A stretch of 29,797 nucleotides of DNA from JBBIOI01 sp037443425 (GTDB lineage: Bacteria; Desulfobacterota; BSN033; UBA1163). The DNA lies in NCBI GenBank assembly GCA_037443425.1, contig JBBIOI010000035.1, positions 1-29,797 of the forward strand. Reading direction: 5' to 3'. Position numbers and translations under genes: made by a program. Below, piece after piece: positions 14,498 to 22,147 of this stretch. A model generated the notes under the pieces. It was not told where the DNA came from, ran no database searches, and saw only the letters and a list, made by a program, of their open reading frames with translations. How positions within the stretch are numbered: position 1 is the stretch's first letter; each line of letters opens with the position of its first letter.

Positions 14498-16711
14498 TTA
14501 AGCTTTATAAACTTTAACGCATAGATCATTCATATTTGCTGACATCGAAGGATCTTGCATTTCTAACATTTCCTGAATATCACGTGCTGGAATTATATCC
14601 CCTTCGTTTGATCCCTTCCCATAAGCCTTGGTCATTCCTTTACTCCAGTGGCCGAATCCATGGTCCACACACACAGTATCTGGTCTGATTCCCTCTGTAA
14701 CCTTTGCCTTTACCTTAATTTTGTTAATAGGAGATTCCACGATTACATAATCGCCATTTTTTATTCCTAACTTCTTTGCTGTCTGGGTATTTATGTAACA
14801 CTGGTTTTCAGGGTAGACCTGAATGTTATATTCAAGGTTTTGAAGGGTTGAGTGTATAAAGACAGGAGGCCTGGTAGTAACAAAATAGAATGGATACTCT
14901 TTTGTAGGTTTTATAGCTTTTTCCTTCCATGAAGGAAGCGGATCATATCCATGCTTTTTTAATTCCGAAGCATAGAGCTCGATCTTCTTTGATGGTGTTC
15001 CAAATTCTTTTTTAGGAACAAAAGGCTTCGGATCTCCTAAAAGACCATTTGGTGATTTTTTAAGTTCTTCCATAGAGTATCCATTGGCTTTTAAGCAGGC
15101 ATCATCGTATCCGCCTGGAGTCACATCTTTAAAATAGTCTCCAAGACCCATAGCCTTTCCAATTTCAATCATAATATTTCTAAATCCCCTTGTATCATAT
15201 AGAGGCTTTACAACAGGTTGTTGAATAGCAATCTGCGGGTAAAGACCAAAGTATTGGCGGCCCACAATAGCACTGCCTTCAAGGTAGTGATGGTCTGGGA
15301 GAACAATATCTGCCATCTGGATCATTTCAGAAGGATGAATATCCATAGCCACAATAAATTCGAGCTTTTTTAATGCCTCAACAATCTTTGGGGCATCAGG
15401 AAAAGCGAAGATATTATGTTTTCTTACGATAGCTGCCTTAATAGGATAAGGTTTCCCTTCAAGTACAGCATTTGTAAATGTAGGAAAAGAACCTTTACCT
15501 GTTTTAAAGAGTAGAGGGAATCTCTCCATTCCATCTATTCTTGGGGCCTTGGGCTTTGGATATGGCGGAGGTGGATAAACCGAATCAAGTGTTGGAAATT
15601 TAGGCATTCTCTCAATAATTGGACCGCCAGGTCGATCAATACTTCCTACCAGTGCCATTAAAATCACCTGGACATGAGAAAGACGCCAGGAATTTGCATA
15701 ATTAGGACCTCCTGCGTCTCTTTTATGTGTTGCAATTACCGAAGGTTTAATCGTTGCAAATTCTTTTGCCACCTTTTCTATAGTTGCCGGAGAAACCTCT
15801 GTAATTTTCGAAGCCCACTGTGGTGTGTAAGGTTTTATAAACTCCTTAACCTCATCAAATCCTACTGTATAGTCTTTAATAAAATCTTTATCATAAAGGT
15901 TTCGTGTAATGATTACATTAATCATTGCCAGCGCAAAGGCAAGGTCTGTTCCCGGTTTGATTGGAATCCAAAGATGTGCCTTTGAAGCGGTAACTGTATA
16001 GCGGGGATCAAGTACTGTAATTTTAGCCCCTCTATCAAGCGCAGTAATAAAATGCTGTGTTTGCATATTTTTCGCTTTTCCAGGCATATCCCAGCCAAAT
16101 GAGAGAATATATTTAGCATTGGCATAGTCTGTTGTCCATGGTCTTCCTTTTCCAGTAACTGTAGCCCCCCAAACGACTTCATGGGTTGTATAACAAGTGT
16201 TGTGATGGGATATATAATTTGGTGTACCAATCGCCTTTGCAAGCCGCTGTGCAAAAGGATTTGGTCTCATAATGAAGGCAATAGATTCAGGACCAAACTT
16301 CTCTTTGAATTCGTTTAATTTTTGAGCAATGATTCCATAAGCCTCATCCCATGAAATTCTGACAAACTGTGGATCTACTCCAATTCCTTTTTCTGGATTT
16401 GTCCGTTTCATTGGAAACTTCAGTCTATCAGGGTCATAGAGCCATTGAATTCCTGATATCCCTTTAACACAAAGAACTCCACGACTGATCTGATCGTCAG
16501 GATTTCCCCTTAACTCCACTACTCGACCATCTTTTACTAATGCCTTAATAGCACATCCACCACTACAGACCTGACAGGCTGTATGAATGATTTTTGTATC
16601 AAATGTTTTTTCTTGAGCAAGGACATCGAATGACCTCCACCGATCCCCCAAGAGAAGTGCAATTGCTCCAGCTCCACTCAATTTAATAAAATCTCTTCTT
16701 GAAACAGCCAT
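14498..16711 (-). CDS. Tat-exported molybdopterin oxidoreductase, DMSO-reductase family (PsrA/PhsA/ArrA-like), substrate unknown
   Basis: This is a 737-residue catalytic subunit. The twin-arginine signal is SRRDFIK (R5, R6) followed by a hydrophobic stretch. The [4Fe-4S] ligands are C46-x2-C49-x3-C53-x27-C81. C173 in HHNTCYTTHEV lies where PsrA/PhsA-type enzymes carry the molybdenum-ligating cysteine. KPGTDLAFALAMINVI and the C-terminal molydopterin-dinucleotide domain (from about 610) are present. Possible substrates include polysulfide, thiosulfate, tetrathionate, arsenate/arsenite or selenate. I see no decisive motif, and the usual ArxA GRGWG-type hallmark is not present (GKGRPW instead). 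GAGGAGGT precedes the ATG. A sigma-54 promoter match lies about 230 nt upstream. Confidence 0.92.
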   Translation of the reverse strand: MAVSRRDFIKLSGAGAIALLLGDRWRSFDVLAQEKTFDTKIIHTACQVCSGGCAIKALVKDGRVVELRGNPDDQISRGVLCVKGISGIQWLYDPDRLKFPMKRTNPEKGIGVDPQFVRISWDEAYGIIAQKLNEFKEKFGPESIAFIMRPNPFAQRLAKAIGTPNYISHHNTCYTTHEVVWGATVTGKGRPWTTDYANAKYILSFGWDMPGKAKNMQTQHFITALDRGAKITVLDPRYTVTASKAHLWIPIKPGTDLAFALAMINVIITRNLYDKDFIKDYTVGFDEVKEFIKPYTPQWASKITEVSPATIEKVAKEFATIKPSVIATHKRDAGGPNYANSWRLSHVQVILMALVGSIDRPGGPIIERMPKFPTLDSVYPPPPYPKPKAPRIDGMERFPLLFKTGKGSFPTFTNAVLEGKPYPIKAAIVRKHNIFAFPDAPKIVEALKKLEFIVAMDIHPSEMIQMADIVLPDHHYLEGSAIVGRQYFGLYPQIAIQQPVVKPLYDTRGFRNIMIEIGKAMGLGDYFKDVTPGGYDDACLKANGYSMEELKKSPNGLLGDPKPFVPKKEFGTPSKKIELYASELKKHGYDPLPSWKEKAIKPTKEYPFYFVTTRPPVFIHSTLQNLEYNIQVYPENQCYINTQTAKKLGIKNGDYVIVESPINKIKVKAKVTEGIRPDTVCVDHGFGHWSKGMTKAYGKGSNEGDIIPARDIQEMLEMQDPSMSANMNDLCVKVYKA

Positions 16712-16786
16712 ATTAACCTCCTCAAAATAGTTTAAAATTATAAAGAGAGAAAATAATTCACAATTTTCCCTTTGAATTAAAATTAA

Positions 16787-16855
16787 GGGGCGATTAATTC
16801 GAAGATGGAAGGAAGGTGGGAAAGAACCATCTTCAAATTAATCTTATAAAGCCCC
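16787..16855 (-). promoter_or_regulatory. Long stem-loop in the leader of the molybdoenzyme mRNA
   Basis: The 17-nt arms 16792-16808 and 16827-16843 pair at 16 of 17 positions (one C/A mismatch) around an 18-nt loop; outside them GGGGC (16787-16791) can pair with GCCCC (16851-16855). T-rich sequence flanks both sides. It starts about 75 nt before the molybdoenzyme ATG and would be in its 5' leader if the sigma-54 promoter is used. Attenuator, stabilising hairpin or protein-binding dyad are all possible. Confidence 0.55.
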
Positions 16856-16940
16856 CATTTTTATAATTTTATTTAAATCTAAATCGAGATTTTTTAGGCT
16901 TCGCATCGCAATAACAAACTTGAACCACTCGATTGAAAAT

Positions 16941-16958
16941 TTGCAATATATATACCAA
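16941..16958 (-). promoter_or_regulatory. Sigma-54 (-24/-12) promoter for the molybdoenzyme operon
   Basis: The minus strand reads TTGG-TATATATA-TTGC: the invariant GG and GC are separated by exactly 10 nt, as sigma-54 promoters require, with TTGG and TTGC both matching consensus. It points toward the gene at 16711, giving a leader of about 220 nt. An NtrC-type activator with an intact GAFTGA loop is encoded next door, which strengthens the call. The TATATATA between the elements departs from the CACG preference. Confidence 0.6.
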
Positions 16959-17031
16959 TTGCATAGAAACAAAAAATATAAAAAATTCAATATTTTATAC
17001 TAAAATGATCTAATATTTAAAAAAATAATAG

Positions 17032-17131
17032 GTTACAATAAAGTTACAATTTATGGTATAAGTGATTAACTCATTAATCTTAAAAAATTTTTTAATATTA
17101 CTTTCGCGTAACATTCTTTACAATTACGAAA
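17032..17131. promoter_or_regulatory. Candidate upstream activator sites
   Basis: GTTACAAT is repeated at 17032-17039 and 17043-17050, 11 nt apart (one helical turn). A dyad TTTCGCGTAA/TTACGAAA lies at 17102-17131 with GTAA-N6-TTAC inside it. Both are 75-175 nt upstream of the -24 element, the usual range for enhancer sites of NtrC-type activators. Confidence 0.35.
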
Positions 17132-17247
17132 TGACATCAATAATATTTTAGAAGGGATAACTTTTAGGGCTTACGAGAGTAAAAAATTTTAGCCAGGATT
17201 TTAATGAGATTGTTTGAAATTTTTACTTAATCAAGATAATGAACTTT

Positions 17248-18624
17248 TTAAATTTCAATCTTTAATTCCTTAATTTTTTCCCAAAGTGTTTTTCTTGAAA
17301 TTCCTAAGATTTCAGCAGCCTCACCCTTTTTGCCTTTAGTCTTCTCAAGAACATTTTGAATGTACTCTTTCTCAAAGAGATTAATAGCTTGAGCGAGAGA
17401 TTTTGGACCTTGAATCTTTTTAGAAATTTCCTGAACAGAGATTTCCTTTTCTATAATCTCCTCTGGAAGATCTTCCACCTTAATTATTTTCCCCTTTAGG
17501 AGGGTAATTGATCGTTCTATCATATTCTCGAGCTCTCTAATATTTCCAGGGAAATGATATCTCAAAAGGATGGATTTGGCCTCTTCAGATAGACCCAACA
17601 CCTCTTTACCAATTTTTTTTGAAAATTTATTAACAAAATGATCAGCAAGTAACAGTATATCCTCTTTTCGTTCTCTCAGTGGGGGCAGATAGATTGGAAC
17701 TACATTTAAACGATAATAAAGATCTTCACGAAAAGAACCATTTTGAATCTCTTTTTTGAGATCTTTCTGAGTGGCACAGATCAATCTAATATCCACCGAT
17801 AGTGTCTCGTTTCCTCCTACTCGTTCAAATTTCTTCTCCTGAAGAACACGTAGAAGTTTGACCTGCACTGAAGGAGAAATTTCACCTATTTCATCAAGAA
17901 AGATCGTTCCACCATCAGCCAATTCAAATCGTCCTTTTCGTTGTCGAAAAGCCCCGGTAAAAGCCCCTTTTTCATGACCAAATAGTTCACTTTCAAGAAG
18001 TGTTTCGGGAAGGGCTGAACAATTAACCTTAATAAAGGGTTTATTTTTTCTTAAACTTTTAAGATGGATAGCATTGGCTACCATTTCTTTACCAGTTCCA
18101 CTCTCCCCCTGGATTAGAACAGTTGTGTCAGTTTGAGAGACTGTCTGGATTAGATCATAGACCTTCTGCATTTGAGGACTTTTTCCAATCAGTCCTTCCA
18201 TAGTATATCTTCCCTCTATCTTCTCCTTTAAACGAATATTCTCTTCTTCTAACTGTTTTATCCGAATAAGGCGTTTAATAATCAGGAGGAGCTCATCCAT
18301 GGAAAAGGGTTTTGTGAGATAATCACTGGCCCCTTCTTTCATTGCTGTTACTGCAGAATCAATAGTGCCATATGCAGTGATTAAGATTATTTGAGTTTCA
18401 GGGTTTGTATACTTTATTTCCCTCAAGATATCAATCCCATCTATATCAGGAAGTTTTAAATCCGTTATAATTATGTCAGCTGGGTCTTTCCGAAAAAGTA
18501 TTAAACCTTTTTGTCCTGTCTCTGCCACCTTTATATCATAGCCCTCTGCTTCAAGGGCATCTTGAATGGTCATTCTCATAAGTGGTTCGTCATCTATTAT
18601 TAGAATCTTCAATTGTTCCACCAT
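17248..18624 (-). CDS. NtrC-family sigma-54-dependent response regulator
   Basis: This is a 458-residue activator with three domains. The receiver (1-120) has acidic pocket D11/D12, phospho-acceptor D55, and T83 and K105. The AAA+ domain (about 145-370) has Walker A GESGTGKE (173-180) and the sigma-54-contacting loop GAFTGA (220-225). A Fis-type helix-turn-helix at the C-terminus reads GEAAEILGISRKTLWEKIKEL. All key residues are present, so it should activate sigma-54 promoters once phosphorylated by the kinase encoded 18 nt upstream. The nearest target is the promoter at 16941-16958 ahead of the molybdoenzyme operon. Confidence 0.96.
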   Translation of the reverse strand: MVEQLKILIIDDEPLMRMTIQDALEAEGYDIKVAETGQKGLILFRKDPADIIITDLKLPDIDGIDILREIKYTNPETQIILITAYGTIDSAVTAMKEGASDYLTKPFSMDELLLIIKRLIRIKQLEEENIRLKEKIEGRYTMEGLIGKSPQMQKVYDLIQTVSQTDTTVLIQGESGTGKEMVANAIHLKSLRKNKPFIKVNCSALPETLLESELFGHEKGAFTGAFRQRKGRFELADGGTIFLDEIGEISPSVQVKLLRVLQEKKFERVGGNETLSVDIRLICATQKDLKKEIQNGSFREDLYYRLNVVPIYLPPLRERKEDILLLADHFVNKFSKKIGKEVLGLSEEAKSILLRYHFPGNIRELENMIERSITLLKGKIIKVEDLPEEIIEKEISVQEISKKIQGPKSLAQAINLFEKEYIQNVLEKTKGKKGEAAEILGISRKTLWEKIKELKIEI

Positions 18625-18642
18625 AGGCTTTTATTTTTTCTT

Positions 18643-20097
18643 TCACGTTATATCAATTGGAAATCTTATTTCAACTGTAGTCCCCTTACCTTCCAGGCTT
18701 GAAAGCTGAATTGTTCCTCCATGTCTATCAATTATAGTCTGAGTAATCCAGAGGCCAAGTCCAGTTCCCTTATCCCTCCCTTTGGTTGTAAAAAATGGAT
18801 CAAATACCTTGGATATTATATCCTCTGGAATACCCTTACCAGTATCAGATATGTTTATTATTATATACCCATTTGAATAATCCATTCTTATTCTTAGAAC
18901 ACCTCCATTTTCCATAGCCTGAATTGAGTTTAGAAAGAGATTTAGAAAGACCTGCGAAATTTGATTTTTGTCCAATTCTATTATTGGTAGGTTTTCGGAA
19001 ACTTCTTTTACTACTTTAATCCTATTTTTGATAATCTCATGTTCCAAGAGAGAAAGAGACTTATCAATTATTGAATTTAAATCAATCGGGGTTTTTTCAA
19101 TATAAGGAGTATGTGCATACTCAAGAAGATTGGTAACCGTCTTTTGTATTCTTTTTATCCCCTCTTCCATTAATTGCAAATACTCCCTCTGCCTTTCAGC
19201 AGATAGATCTCCTCGTTTAAAGTGATAAACACAGTTTAATAGACCACCGAGCGGGTTGTTAATTTCATGGGCTACTCCCGAAGTCAACTTTCCAATTGCA
19301 GCCATCTTTTCAGTAAAGATAAGGTTTCGTTGTGTTTTCTCTTTCTCCTTTTCATATTCTTTTATTCTTCGGAGAAGGTTATAGAAACTCTTTTGAAGGA
19401 TTCCGATTTCATCTTTCCTTGAAGGAGAAAATGAATAAGAGATTCTATCTAAATTCGCTTCATCCATTTTTGATGCAAGCGATTTTAGGGGTTTTGTAAT
19501 TTGCCTGAAAAGAAAAGCAATGAAAATTATGGCAAATAATATAAATAAACTTGTAAAGAAAATATATTTTTTAGTTAATAAGGAAACTTCCTTTTTTAAA
19601 CCTTTCAAAGAGATTCCAATTCTTAATGTTCCCCACCGCTTAGTGGAGATGGAAAGGGGTGTAGAAATATCTAAAATCTCATTGGAAATATATTGGACAG
19701 AGGTTTCGTAAGAGGATAGGATACGCCTAGTATAATCATCATTAAAGGTCCTCCCTACCTCTTTTAAAGAATTATGGGCTATAATTTTCCCCTTAGGATC
19801 AAGAATCATGGCATAAAGGATATTTAAATCCTTTCTCTGCATAAGATCTGAAATATAATTATCCAATAAACCTCCTTCATCAACAAGGCCAATCTCTTCG
19901 TAAAGCATTGTGTTGGTACAGGATATAGCAAGGGATTCAACAAGCACCTTAGCTTCATTAATAATAGCATCTTTTAGAAGTTTTTTTTCCCTCGAGATGT
20001 TCCAAAGGGCGAAAATAAAAGTACTTAAGATGATAAGAATCGCAAGATATAGAGTAAACCTACCCTGAAGAGTTTGAAATGGATTTATAATCCTCAT
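18643..20097 (-). CDS. Membrane sensor histidine kinase
   Basis: This is a 484-residue kinase: TM1 at about 13-32, a periplasmic sensing domain of about 140 residues, TM2 at about 177-197, HAMP to about 250, the HisKA domain with H277 in GVAHEINNPLGG, and the HATPase with N box NLFLNSIQAM, G1 DTGKGIP and G2 GTGLGLWI. The ATG at 20097 overlaps the stop of the PhnD-like gene (ATGA). It is therefore made together with a periplasmic binding protein that probably presents the signal, and it should phosphorylate the NtrC-type regulator downstream. The arrangement of binding protein, kinase and regulator resembles ArxXSR, and TtrS-type sensing where the binding domain is fused. Confidence 0.95.
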   Translation of the reverse strand: MRIINPFQTLQGRFTLYLAILIILSTFIFALWNISREKKLLKDAIINEAKVLVESLAISCTNTMLYEEIGLVDEGGLLDNYISDLMQRKDLNILYAMILDPKGKIIAHNSLKEVGRTFNDDYTRRILSSYETSVQYISNEILDISTPLSISTKRWGTLRIGISLKGLKKEVSLLTKKYIFFTSLFILFAIIFIAFLFRQITKPLKSLASKMDEANLDRISYSFSPSRKDEIGILQKSFYNLLRRIKEYEKEKEKTQRNLIFTEKMAAIGKLTSGVAHEINNPLGGLLNCVYHFKRGDLSAERQREYLQLMEEGIKRIQKTVTNLLEYAHTPYIEKTPIDLNSIIDKSLSLLEHEIIKNRIKVVKEVSENLPIIELDKNQISQVFLNLFLNSIQAMENGGVLRIRMDYSNGYIIINISDTGKGIPEDIISKVFDPFFTTKGRDKGTGLGLWITQTIIDRHGGTIQLSSLEGKGTTVEIRFPIDIT

Positions 20098-20987
20098 TCC
20101 CTGAAAAAACCTTTCCCACCATATTCCTTTTCAACGAATCGAAGAATTTGCCGTATAGACTCATAATCAGAGTCAGAAGCCTCTATAAAACCATATTTAA
20201 ACTCTTCATCCCATTGAGCCATTATTTTCTGATGATCAATATTTCTCGGGTTTAGATTTATAAGGGCAGATTTAACTGATTGAATCATCTCATTGGTGGC
20301 CTTTTTGTTTACAATAATTGGAACAGTAGGGATAGGGTCTGTAAAAAAGATGACGCGAATCCCCTCATTTTGATATTTATAGGCAATAATATCTTTTACT
20401 GCTCCAGCATCAAACTCCCCTCTTAGAACGGCATTTGCGACAGAGTCATGGTGTCTGAGAAATGAATAGTGTTTAAGATCTTTCAGATGAATATTCGATT
20501 TTATAAGGTAATATTCTGGGAGGAGATGACCTGCTGTTGACCAAGCCTGGCCAAATGCGAAAGATTTTCCTTTCAATTCATTCAGATTTTTTATTGAACT
20601 ATCTTCCCTGACAATGATTGCTCCTCGATAGAAGGGTTTTCCTTGACGACTTAAGGCCCTTACAATAGGTTTTACATCATATTTTTCTCGGGCTTTTATG
20701 TAAGAAAAGGGGCCACATGAGGCAATTAATATCTCACCTCGACCTATTTGATCAATAATATCCTGATAGATACGAGAAAGCTTGATTTCAAATTGATATG
20801 GGGTCGTTTCATTTAAATAATTTATGAAGGGTTGATATAGTTGATACATTATCCTTGGATTATATTTAGGGCAAAATCCAAACTTGATAATAGGCTCAGG
20901 AAATGTATCAGGTGGTAAAAATAAAAAAGAAGAGAGCCAAAGTAAAAATATTAAAAAAATTGATAATCTTAATCCACGTAGCTTCAT
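20094..20987 (-). CDS. PhnD-like periplasmic substrate-binding protein acting in signalling
   Basis: This is a 297-residue protein of the phosphate/phosphonate-type (PhnD, PF12974) binding family. An N-terminal signal or anchor (KLRGLRLSIFLIFLLWLSSFLF) is followed by IKFGFCPKYNP, YQPFINYLNE, FAFGQAWSTAGHLLPEYYL and DSVANAVLRGEFDAGAVKD. No ABC permease or ATPase is adjacent, and the stop overlaps the kinase start, so it is more likely a sensor component than an importer part. I choose the ATG at 20987: the predicted sigma-70 promoter would leave only 7 nt before the alternative ATG at 21035, and the signal peptide is better placed. The ligand is unknown; it may be the molybdoenzyme's oxyanion substrate. 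Confidence 0.88.
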   Translation of the reverse strand: MKLRGLRLSIFLIFLLWLSSFLFLPPDTFPEPIIKFGFCPKYNPRIMYQLYQPFINYLNETTPYQFEIKLSRIYQDIIDQIGRGEILIASCGPFSYIKAREKYDVKPIVRALSRQGKPFYRGAIIVREDSSIKNLNELKGKSFAFGQAWSTAGHLLPEYYLIKSNIHLKDLKHYSFLRHHDSVANAVLRGEFDAGAVKDIIAYKYQNEGIRVIFFTDPIPTVPIIVNKKATNEMIQSVKSALINLNPRNIDHQKIMAQWDEEFKYGFIEASDSDYESIRQILRFVEKEYGGKGFFRE

Positions 20988-21048
20988 TTTCTCATAAAAA
21001 TTTTTAAATGAATAATAACCTAATATTTTTAACATTTCATATTAAAAT

Positions 21049-21078
21049 ATTATATATGTGTCTCGAATCAGAAGTCAA
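21049..21078 (-). promoter_or_regulatory. Sigma-70-type promoter of the sensor operon
   Basis: On the minus strand TTGACT (complement of 21073-21078) and a perfect TATAAT (21049-21054) are 18 nt apart. Transcription would start near 21042, giving about 55 nt of leader before ATG 20987. Confidence 0.6.
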
Positions 21079-21163
21079 AATAAACCATACTTCTGAAAAA
21101 AGTCCCTAAAGCTTCGCCTCGCAATAACAATCTTGAGTCGTTCAATTTAACACGTAAATACAG

Positions 21164-21250
21164 TGTTATCCCTGCAAAGGCAGGAATCCAGGGAAAATAA
21201 AAACATTTAAAAACAGCTGGATTCCCATTTTCACGGTAACGACGCAAGTG
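21164..21250. repeat. Degenerate dispersed inverted repeat (GGAATCCAG...CTGGATTCC type)
   Basis: The left arm has TCCCTGC-AAAG-GCAGGAATCCAG and the right arm CTGGATTCCCATTTTCACGG. They are imperfect inverted copies of each other around an A-rich centre. This matches the common family of dispersed elements with 'GGGAATCCAG' cores in delta-type and Nitrospirota genomes. Several mismatches mark it as an old copy. Confidence 0.6.
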
Positions 21251-21351
21251 AAGGTAGAGATTAATGCTTCGTAATAAGTATAGCATTAATATAAGCCAAT
21301 GCTACATAAATTGTCACAGGAAAAGAGATGTTTCCTTTTTATGAAAGTATA

Positions 21352-21381
21352 TTGACGAGGTAATAGTTAAAAATGTATTAT
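21352..21381 (+). promoter_or_regulatory. Promoter of the DUF5714/lipoate-ligase-like pair
   Basis: TTGACG (21352-21357) and TATTAT (21376-21381) are 18 nt apart. The expected start falls on or next to the ATG at 21389, and no Shine-Dalgarno precedes that ATG, so the mRNA may be leaderless. Confidence 0.5.
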
Positions 21382-21388
21382 TCTATAT

Positions 21389-22147
21389 ATGGAAAAAGGT
21401 GATGGGGTATTTAAAAAAAATCTTAACGACCCTTTATCTATAGATGGGTTTGAGGAGGAGTATTTCTGTATCCTCTGTGAAAAACGGTTATTTATTTCAT
21501 CAAGTGAATCTACATGTTCATTTTGTGGAAAAACAGAAAAAGCAGACTATGTTTGCGTTGATGGCCATTATGTCTGTGAAGAATGTAGAATGGCCTCAAG
21601 CGATGAGATTATAAGGAGGACATGTGACGCAAGTCTTGAAAAGGATCCTTTGAAAATTGCTATTCTATTAATGAAGCATCCGGCAATCTCAATGCATGGA
21701 CCTGAAAATCATCTTTTGACTGCCTATTCGATCTTGACGGCATTAAGGAATATAGGTTCCATTTCCATTGGAAGGCGTGAATTCGATAGGGTTGCTATAA
21801 GATTAAAAAAAGCCTCACAAGGAATCTGCGGATCATGGGGCGTCTGTGGATGTGCAATTGCTGTAGGTGCTGTAACAAGTATCATCACAGGAGCAAATTA
21901 CCTCTCGAACAGAGAAAGATCCCTCGCATTGGAAATAACCTCCATCATTCTTGGAGAAATTGCTCGAATTGGGGGTCCACGCTGTTGTAAGGCCTCTACT
22001 TTTGCTTCTATAAAATTAGCAGTGGAATTTTTTAATCAAAAACTTGGTATTCCCATATCTATATCTGAGGAGATTAAACCATGTTTTTTTAGCAGACTCA
22101 ACACCGAATGCTTAAAATGGAGGTGCCCAAATTATGGTGGAGAATGA
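21389..22147 (+). CDS. DUF5714-family Cys-rich protein
   Basis: This is a 252-residue protein. The N-terminal 70 residues hold four cysteine pairs or singles like zinc knuckles (C27xxC30, C43xxC46, C56, C63xxC66). The body then has HPAISMHGPENHLLTAYSIL, GICGSWGVCGCAIAVGA and GGPRCCKAS, which I associate with the DUF5714 family. Its function is not established as far as I know; the conserved His and Cys residues suggest metal or Fe-S binding. It overlaps the next gene by 14 nt, so it is made together with the lipoate-ligase-like protein. No Shine-Dalgarno is seen; the promoter position suggests a leaderless start. Confidence 0.7.
   Translation: MEKGDGVFKKNLNDPLSIDGFEEEYFCILCEKRLFISSSESTCSFCGKTEKADYVCVDGHYVCEECRMASSDEIIRRTCDASLEKDPLKIAILLMKHPAISMHGPENHLLTAYSILTALRNIGSISIGRREFDRVAIRLKKASQGICGSWGVCGCAIAVGAVTSIITGANYLSNRERSLALEITSIILGEIARIGGPRCCKASTFASIKLAVEFFNQKLGIPISISEEIKPCFFSRLNTECLKWRCPNYGGE

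Larger units (their letters stand above)
16712..17247. other. Regulatory intergenic region between molybdoenzyme operon and its putative activator
   Basis: This 536-nt A+T-rich region lies upstream of the minus-strand molybdoenzyme operon and after the response-regulator gene. It contains a large hairpin (16787-16855), a motif shared with 21107-21140 (16895-16930), a sigma-54 promoter match (16941-16958) and candidate upstream activator sites (17032-17050 and 17102-17131). No credible gene is seen. Confidence 0.6.
20988..21388. other. Divergent intergenic region between sensor operon and DUF5714 gene
   Basis: This 401-nt gap holds a minus-strand promoter (21049-21078), a motif shared with the molybdoenzyme upstream region (21107-21140), a degenerate dispersed repeat (21164-21250) and a plus-strand promoter (21352-21381). 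I see no gene; a 72-codon minus-strand frame at 21068-21286 merely translates the repeat. Confidence 0.6.

Noticed and set aside
15674..16254. Opposite-strand and out-of-frame ORFs within the molybdoenzyme gene
   Set aside because: They are shadows of a long conserved coding sequence; their cysteine-rich look comes from the complementary codons.
14498..16711. Naming the molybdoenzyme as tetrathionate, arsenate or polysulfide reductase
   Set aside because: Motifs fit several clades and no diagnostic residue was decisive; the missing anchor subunit removes a further clue.
20094..20987. Phosphonate importer component
   Set aside because: No PhnC/PhnE-type genes are adjacent and the stop codon overlaps a histidine kinase start, so a sensory role is more likely.
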